Part shown: piece after piece, positions 1-3,412 of the stretch | Layout: every line of letters starts with the position of its first letter | Numbering within the stretch: the first letter of the stretch is position 1 | Assembly (NCBI GenBank): GCA_014799985.1 | Contig: JAAVGZ010000014.1 | Coordinates: forward strand, 1-5,953 | Source: Helicobacter sp. | Lineage (GTDB): Bacteria; Campylobacterota; Campylobacteria; Campylobacterales; Helicobacteraceae | Direction of reading: 5' to 3' | DNA: 5,953 nt | Made by a program: the position numbers and the translations under genes | The notes under the pieces: model-generated | The model's database searches: none | Told to the model about the DNA's origin: nothing | The model's input: the letters and a program-made list of their open reading frames with translations, nothing else

Positions 1-28
1 AAACCCCCTCACGCTTCTTAACTGATTG

Positions 29-75
29 TGCTCCGCACGGACTATGTCATGCTCCACAGCGCTTCGTCTATGTTA
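29..75. repeat. Imperfect tandem direct repeat (two units)
   Basis: Two adjacent units begin with TGCTCC (29-34 and 50-55) and end with CTATGTcA or CTATGTtA (42-49 and 68-75). The unit centres differ: the second carries about five extra bases. The second unit also forms the left arm of the larger hairpin at 54-104. The function is unknown. It may be the edge of a longer tandem array or dispersed repeat that continues left of the window. Confidence 0.5.
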
Positions 76-104
76 ATATGAGAACATAGACGTGTGCGCT
101 GTGG
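54..104. repeat. Long imperfect inverted repeat / hairpin
   Basis: The outer arms CCACAGCGC (54-62) and GCGCTGTGG (96-104) are exact complements. The inner arms GTCTATGTT (66-74) and AACATAGAC (83-91) are also exact complements. Three or four unpaired bases separate the two blocks on each side, and the apical loop is AATATGAG. This gives 18 base pairs in total. No T-run follows on the plus strand, so it is a poor intrinsic terminator. It could be a dispersed palindromic repeat, a site for a DNA-binding protein, or part of a structured transcript. Confidence 0.7.
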
Positions 105-154
105 TTGGGACGTCAAGATTAAAGAGCAATGGAGAATCAAAAATTGCAATCTTC

Positions 155-200
155 AAAGCGGCGCTGTGCTAGCTACGCTAGCTTTGCGCGCGCTTTTTCT
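155..200 (+). terminator. Terminator-like GC-rich hairpin with T tail
   Basis: AAAGCGGCGC (155-164) pairs with GCGCGCGCTTT (186-196) with one bulged base. Inside this, GCTAGC (168-173) and GCTAGC (177-182) form a second stem around TAC. The plus strand continues as TTTTTCT, which is the layout of a Rho-independent terminator for a rightward transcript. On the minus strand the stem is followed only by TTTGAAG, so it would serve the ATPase gene poorly unless it works in both directions. No plus-strand gene precedes it in the window. The transcript it ends must start left of base 1, or be a short non-coding RNA. Confidence 0.5.
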
Positions 201-208
201 AGTGATTC

Positions 209-310
209 GGAGGTGCGACTTTAGTCGCACTCCTTTTGTCATTGCGAGCGAGCAAAGCGAGCGCGGCAATCAAACGTGTCAAGCGTTCAGAGACGTTCGA
301 TTGCCACGCG
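209..310 (+). repeat. Composite palindromic intergenic repeat, copy A (truncated)
   Basis: The element starts with GG-AG followed by the perfect palindrome GTGCGACTTTAGTCGCAC (213-230). Next comes a TTGTCATTGCGAGCGAGC arm running to GGCAATC and AACGT (236-280). An opposing arm, ACGTTCGATTGCC then ACGCG (293-310), pairs with the inner part of the first. Copy B at 2767-2882 has the same parts in the same order on the other strand. In copy A the opposing arm stops after CACGCG, roughly 20 bases short of what copy B carries, and the ATPase stop codon lies 33 bases further on. The GTCATTGCGAG...GGCAATC motif resembles widespread dispersed intergenic palindromes of bacteria, which is a recollection and not something tested here. 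Confidence 0.8.
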
Positions 311-342
311 CCCTAACTAATGCCCACAAAGACGACAACGAG

Positions 343-2253
343 CTAAGCTTTGCCGCCCTCGTTGTCTTGCTCGTTCTCGTATGCTTCTTTGTGCAAAACT
401 TCCAAAGTCTTATAGAAACCATCTTTTGTTTCTTGGTCGAGTTTGCCTACAAGTTCGGGAGAATATTGTAAAAATCGGGCTTCGTTTGTGTCCCCGATTC
501 CAAATCTTTCCCTATCTTGTTCGCTAAATAAATATTTAAATCCCGTCTTGTTCTGATTTCGGTTAACGAATATCTGAATCTTTTCGTTGCGCTCCCACTC
601 GTCCTCCTTGTCCACAACAAAAATCACGGGCGCAGCGTGGAGACTCTGATTAAAATCAATCAGAGATTCCAGCATCTTTGTGCGTTCTTGCTTGTTTTCA
701 AGACTAGGAACGGGCAAAAAGACAAGCTTTAAATCCCTGCCTTTTTCTTGCGCATACATCAAAGCAAAAATGCTAAGAAAATGGCACATTGCAATGTCCT
801 CAACAAATACTAGACTATTAGGCTGTTGTGCCCGAAACGCATGTTCAAGCAGGCTGTCTTGATGTGCAATATCCAGCGAGACATCATTGACAATCTCCGT
901 TCCATGTCCATTGTCTCTTGTCTTGAGAAGTCGAATCTCATCGAGACAATTGCAATCAATCATAAACGGCGAATGCGTGCTCACGATAAAAAAAATGCCT
1001 CTTTTTTGTGCAAGCTCTTTTAGATACTTGCGCAATCTTGTTTGTATTGAGCCGCTCAAAGATTTTTCGACATCGTCAATCAACACAATATCGCCCTTTT
1101 CCAAGCCATCGATTTGTTGAGTGAGGCTAAAGACAAAATCAAAGAGCCTCTTAAACCCTATTCCTTGTTCTTCGAGCGATAACAATTGTTTGCCTTTGCG
1201 AATCTCGAGCGCGAATTTATCGATGTCGATATTGAGCTCGAATTGATAGCTTTCTTCACCCTCTTCACCACACAATGCGTTAAAATCGTGGTTGATTTGC
1301 ATGAGTTTTTTCGTGATTCCGCCCCTAAAAAGCTTGGATTCTTTAATCTTATCAGGCATTGTCGAAAGGTCGGCATCGTCAAAACGCATTTCTTTATAAA
1401 GCACAATTTTTGGAACGCGGAGCTGTTCGTGCTTTTTGTTTGGAGTTTTTTGAAAATAGCGATACAAAAGAGCATTCTCATCACCCTCATCATTCATGCG
1501 AACAGTATAATATTTTTGGTGTAGTTTTCCATCGTTCTCAAGGCAGATAATATGCCCATATTCCTTTGCAGCTGACGATTTAACGTGCTGTGAAGCGCCA
1601 TTAATGTAATCAGCAAAATTTTGCTTCACATTGAGCTCTTCATACCCAACAATAAAGGAGCAATCGAGTTTCTTCGAGTTTATAGTATTCAACTCATCGA
1701 CTGAATGGTCATCAATATTTTTAAGCGGCTCTATCGTGCAACGCATGAATCTGCCAGCACCAGAAGAATCTTTGAGAAGCAACTTAATTGTTTCGCTCTC
1801 ATTGCATTCGAGATAAACATCAAGGCTATCAAAATCTTTTTGCAATCTTCTAATGTGTTTTGTTAAATCGAATGCTTCTCCCATTTGTCTTTTTTTCTGA
1901 GCCGCGCCACTTTTTTGTGCGACATCTTCGGAATATTGCAAGTAATAAGCGGGTTCTTGACAAGCTAAGGCAACAGATGTTAAAATGCTTGCCGATTCTG
2001 GAACATCGTCTTGCGATAAAAGCTGCATGCCTTCAAAATTTTGCGAACCTTCCAAATGCAAGCATGAATCGCCAAATTTCTTGAGCGCTCTTAACAGATT
2101 GCTTTTGCCTGAATTGTATTTGCCGATGAGAATCGTCAATCCTCCAAGCTCTCCCTTAATCCCTGATAAACGCAAAAATGCTTCTTGCGATTTATTGCCT
2201 TCGCATAAACCAATGTTTCTAAAGTTACGAATTACAAATTCGTAGGTTTTCAT
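343..2253 (-). CDS. OLD/AAA15-type ABC ATPase with TOPRIM-like C-terminal half (putative defence protein)
   Basis: The 636-residue protein starts at an ATG preceded by AAGGAG with 5-base spacing. Visible motifs, in order: an N-terminal IRNFRN strand (8-13); Walker A GKYNSGKSN (44-52); a long, mostly helical insert (about 95-330); an ABC-signature-like LSLEEQGIGF (358-367); Walker B IVLIDD (389-394), then VEKSL; and an H-loop STHSPF (425-430, His427). This order is typical of SMC-like and OLD-family ATPases. Residues 480-555 follow the OLD-family layout for TOPRIM: LVFVED (481-486, Glu485), then VIFVVDKED (543-551). The match is loose. The usual VEGxxD is VEDIAM, and the DxD is DKED, so nuclease activity is uncertain. 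Walker B has Asp-Asp where Asp-Glu is usual. Family members act as anti-phage or abortive-infection nucleases, often with a partner. None is seen here, and the gene appears to be transcribed alone. ATPase assignment is firm, TOPRIM moderate, defence role an inference. Confidence 0.85.
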   Translation of the reverse strand: MKTYEFVIRNFRNIGLCEGNKSQEAFLRLSGIKGELGGLTILIGKYNSGKSNLLRALKKFGDSCLHLEGSQNFEGMQLLSQDDVPESASILTSVALACQEPAYYLQYSEDVAQKSGAAQKKRQMGEAFDLTKHIRRLQKDFDSLDVYLECNESETIKLLLKDSSGAGRFMRCTIEPLKNIDDHSVDELNTINSKKLDCSFIVGYEELNVKQNFADYINGASQHVKSSAAKEYGHIICLENDGKLHQKYYTVRMNDEGDENALLYRYFQKTPNKKHEQLRVPKIVLYKEMRFDDADLSTMPDKIKESKLFRGGITKKLMQINHDFNALCGEEGEESYQFELNIDIDKFALEIRKGKQLLSLEEQGIGFKRLFDFVFSLTQQIDGLEKGDIVLIDDVEKSLSGSIQTRLRKYLKELAQKRGIFFIVSTHSPFMIDCNCLDEIRLLKTRDNGHGTEIVNDVSLDIAHQDSLLEHAFRAQQPNSLVFVEDIAMCHFLSIFALMYAQEKGRDLKLVFLPVPSLENKQERTKMLESLIDFNQSLHAAPVIFVVDKEDEWERNEKIQIFVNRNQNKTGFKYLFSEQDRERFGIGDTNEARFLQYSPELVGKLDQETKDGFYKTLEVLHKEAYENEQDNEGGKA

Positions 2254-2258
2254 TATGT

Positions 2259-2297
2259 CTCCTTATGTGTTGATTTTCCCCAAAAGGGGAGATTATA
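2259..2297 (-). promoter_or_regulatory. Promoter (-10 TATAAT) and ribosome binding site of the ATPase gene
   Basis: On the minus strand, GATATAATC gives a perfect TATAAT at 2292-2297. The expected transcription start is near 2285, leaving an untranslated leader of about 32 bases. AAGGAG (2259-2264) sits five bases before the ATG and fixes the start at 2253. No good -35 hexamer is visible, which is normal for the housekeeping sigma factor of Helicobacter and Campylobacter. Confidence 0.7.
2277..2290. promoter_or_regulatory. Palindrome TCCCCAAAAGGGGA at the ATPase transcription start
   Basis: This perfect 5+5 base palindrome with an AAAA centre covers the predicted transcription start and directly abuts the -10 box. 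The position suits a repressor operator, or a small hairpin at the very 5' end of the mRNA. No regulator gene lies in the window. The operator role is inferred from position alone. Confidence 0.4.
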
Positions 2298-2303
2298 TCG
2301 CAG

Positions 2304-2328
2304 TTTGGAGGTGCGACGCACCCCCAAA
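2304..2328. repeat. Third, internally deleted copy of the GTGCGAC palindrome
   Basis: TTTGGAGGTGCG (2304-2315) and CGCACCCCCAAA (2317-2328) are complementary except for one A-C mismatch, centred on a single A. Compared with copies A and B, it is the same GGAGGTGCGAC...GCACC palindrome with the seven-base core TTTAGTC removed. It covers the -35 region of the ATPase promoter, about 19 to 43 bases before the predicted start. It could be an operator, or merely a repeat remnant. Confidence 0.65.
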
Positions 2329-2371
2329 TCCATTGATTCGAGCTTAGTAACATCTTGAAGTCAGACTTGTT

Positions 2372-2598
2372 TCAAGAAGCCCTGTTTCGCCATGTTATAT
2401 GAGCTGTACAATCAACGGGAAAACCTGCGGCTCTGCAACGACCTCTTTTGGCAACGAAGTTGCTAGTTGTGCTGAGAGCAATGCTGCCCACAGCAACTGC
2501 AACTTTTGTTTTGTTGACAAAATTGGAAGGATTGACAAGAGCCAATCTTGGATTTCTACTAATAGAAATACCAAGATGATCAAATGGTTATTTTCCAT
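2372..2598 (-). pseudogene. Small gene, apparently frameshifted after the fourth codon; function unknown
   Basis: A very strong start (AGGAGG, 4 bases, ATG at 2598) opens a frame that runs 67 codons to 2395 and is unusually rich in Leu and Ile. The purine-any-pyrimidine codon pattern typical of real genes lies instead in the frame one base back. That frame is open from 2587 to a TGA at 2374-2372 and would give 71 more residues, including LALVNPSNFVNKTK, VAVAVGSIALSTTSNFV and AAGFPVDCTAHITW. A single lost base within codons 1-4 (GGAAAATAACC) would explain both facts. The restored protein would be about 75 residues, with a short hydrophobic centre, two SNFV motifs 21 residues apart and two Cys near the end. 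I do not recognise the family. Alternatively the 67-codon Leu-rich frame (2395-2598) is the true product, a small hydrophobic protein, or a -1 ribosomal frameshift joins the two. Confidence 0.45.
2545..2577. other. Strong hairpin inside the start of the small gene
   Basis: ATCTTGG plus ATTTCT (2545-2557) pairs with AGAAAT (2564-2569) and CCAAGAT (2571-2577). Only A2570 is bulged, and one more A-T pair closes a CTAA loop, giving 14 pairs. On the minus strand it begins about 20 bases after the ATG and just after the inferred frameshift point. It may shape translation of the small gene or be part of a structured RNA. Confidence 0.6.
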
Positions 2599-2602
2599 GA
2601 GA

Positions 2603-2639
2603 CCTCCTCTTGAAAAAACTCTGTGTTAATCTAATTATG
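2603..2639 (-). promoter_or_regulatory. Ribosome site and candidate -10 box of the small gene
   Basis: AGGAGG (2603-2608), within AAGAGGAGG, is four bases from the ATG at 2598 and is the strongest ribosome site in the window. CATAAT (2634-2639) on the minus strand is a reasonable -10 box. It would start transcription near 2627 and leave a leader of about 29 bases. The good start signals argue that this locus is, or recently was, expressed. Confidence 0.5.
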
Positions 2640-2766
2640 TCACATGCAGTAGACGCAAGCTATCAAACTTACACTTGCTGCCCGTTTCGATAATTAGCAC
2701 CCGCCCCTTCGCCCACTAAATCAAACTATCTGCAACACCTCCCATAATTAATCTCGCCGCCCATTT

Positions 2767-2882
2767 CGTCCTTGCAAGCGAGCAGTGCAAACGTGGCAAT
2801 CTAACATGTCGCATTACCAACACGTTCGATTGCTTCGCTTTGCTCGCAATGACACAATGCGTGCGACTAAAGTCGCACCTCC
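2767..2882 (-). repeat. Composite palindromic intergenic repeat, copy B (complete, MITE-like)
   Basis: The part 2767-2854 is a large imperfect palindrome. The left arm, CGTCcTTGCaAGCGAGC running to GGCAATCTAACATGT (2767-2809), mirrors a right arm (2819-2854) that reads TGTCATTGCGAGC on the minus strand. About ten bases lie between the arms. Next to it, 2861-2882 holds GTGCGACTAAAGTCGCAC then CTCC, identical on the minus strand to the first 22 bases of copy A. Copy B faces copy A. It lies 39 bases downstream of the stop codon of the 114-residue gene, so its stems could also act as 3' mRNA ends, although no T-run follows. The gap 2640-2766 shows nothing recognisable. Confidence 0.8.
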
Positions 2883-2920
2883 AAACTTATCTCATAATGT
2901 CAAGACTTCGCGCAACAATC

Positions 2921-3265
2921 CTAAGAGTTTTGCTGGCTACTGCTATATTTAGCTTTAACTTCATCATTGTTCAACAAATCCTCGAATGCAAAAATCCTAA
3001 ACAATTCGATACTTTTTTGAGCTTCCAAAGTTTCCAGTAGCTTCGAATATGCTTGCGGAGACCATAACGTGAACATAATAGCGCCACTCCCTTTATCAAT
3101 GCGCGTCTCTTGGTATCCATATTTCATGTGCGATTTTTTATCCTCTAACACGCCCTCAAATGCATCCTCTAACGCATCAAACACATCACAAATGCAATGG
3201 TTATCTTTTAGCTTGAGCGTAACCAAGTATGTCTTCTTTCTTTCCCCTTTTCCCTTATCTGCCAT
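2921..3265 (-). CDS. Hypothetical protein, 114 residues, likely alpha/beta fold
   Basis: The start at 3265 was chosen over the upstream ATG at 3361 because AAAGGAG lies five bases before it, and because the longer version would run through the terminator hairpin. The Lys-rich N-terminus (MADKGKGERKK) is followed by a pattern that reads as strand (TYLVTLKL, 12-19), helix (CDVFDALEDAFEGVL, 26-40), two strands (HMKYGYQETR, 46-55; GAIMFTLWS, 61-69), helix (YSKLLETLEAQK, 73-84) and strand (IELFRIFAF, 86-94). The last residues are polar (SSSQQNS). That order would fit a ferredoxin-like beta-alpha-beta-beta-alpha-beta fold, a judgement by eye. There is no signal peptide or membrane segment, so it is probably cytoplasmic. 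The two Cys (24 and 26) form a CIC motif, too little to claim metal binding. I do not recognise the family. It lies between the surface-protein terminator and copy B. Confidence 0.7.
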   Translation of the reverse strand: MADKGKGERKKTYLVTLKLKDNHCICDVFDALEDAFEGVLEDKKSHMKYGYQETRIDKGSGAIMFTLWSPQAYSKLLETLEAQKSIELFRIFAFEDLLNNDEVKAKYSSSQQNS

Positions 3266-3284
3266 CACATCTCCTTTAATTTTT

Positions 3285-3307
3285 CTTGCTCGATAAGCAA
3301 GGTTATG
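3285..3307 (-). promoter_or_regulatory. Weak candidate promoter and hairpin before the 114-residue gene
   Basis: On the minus strand, T-rich sequence leads to CATAAC (3302-3307), a poor -10 match that would start transcription near 3295. Just downstream, CTTGCT (3296-3301 on the complement) and AGCAAG flank TATCG, a six-pair hairpin at 3285-3301 between this box and the ribosome site. It could be an operator or a leader hairpin. Read-through from the surface-protein gene is the alternative source of transcription. Confidence 0.3.
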
Positions 3308-3310
3308 ATT

Positions 3311-3343
3311 AAAAACAACAGATAGCCCCCCACGGGGGCTATC
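3311..3343 (-). terminator. Rho-independent terminator of the surface-protein gene
   Basis: On the minus strand, GATAGCCCCC, a three-base loop and GGGGGCTATC form a perfect ten-pair stem (3321-3343), followed by TGTTGTTTTT (3311-3320). It lies 69 bases after the stop codon at 3413, the right place to end the surface-protein transcript before the next gene. A weaker inverted repeat (CGCTA 3352-3356, TAGCG 3365-3369) precedes it. Confidence 0.85.
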
Positions 3344-3412
3344 CAAAATAGCGCTAGCCACATCTAGCGTTTAGCGCATAGACATTTCCGCGCAAAAAGC
3401 CACGAGCAGATA

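Noticed and set aside
94..471. A 125-codon open frame on the plus strand
   Set aside because: It runs through the terminator-like hairpin and repeat copy A and then opposes the ATPase 3' end. It has no ribosome site, and its FVIASEQSERGNQ stretch is just the repeat translated.
1158..1493. A 111-codon minus-strand frame inside the ATPase gene
   Set aside because: It is a shadow in another frame of a gene with clear ATPase motifs, without its own start signals.
2399..2629. Cys-containing 76-codon plus-strand frame opposite the small gene
   Set aside because: There is no ribosome site before the ATG, and it is antisense to the frame with good start signals. Its Cys content comes from the complement of Gly/Ala/Thr-type codons.
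213..2878. CRISPR array from the repeated GTGCGAC palindromes
   Set aside because: There are only three copies, far apart, in differing orientation and without regular spacers.
209..2882. Composite transposon or insertion sequence
   Set aside because: No transposase or recombinase is encoded between the repeats and the bases next to the two outer ends (GTGATTC and AAACTTATC) show no target-site duplication. It is therefore reported only as a repeat-flanked segment.
3266..3361. N-terminal extension of the 114-residue protein to the ATG at 3361
   Set aside because: The extension is coded by the terminator hairpin and poly-T tail, and no ribosome site precedes it. AAAGGAG directly before 3265 marks the real start.
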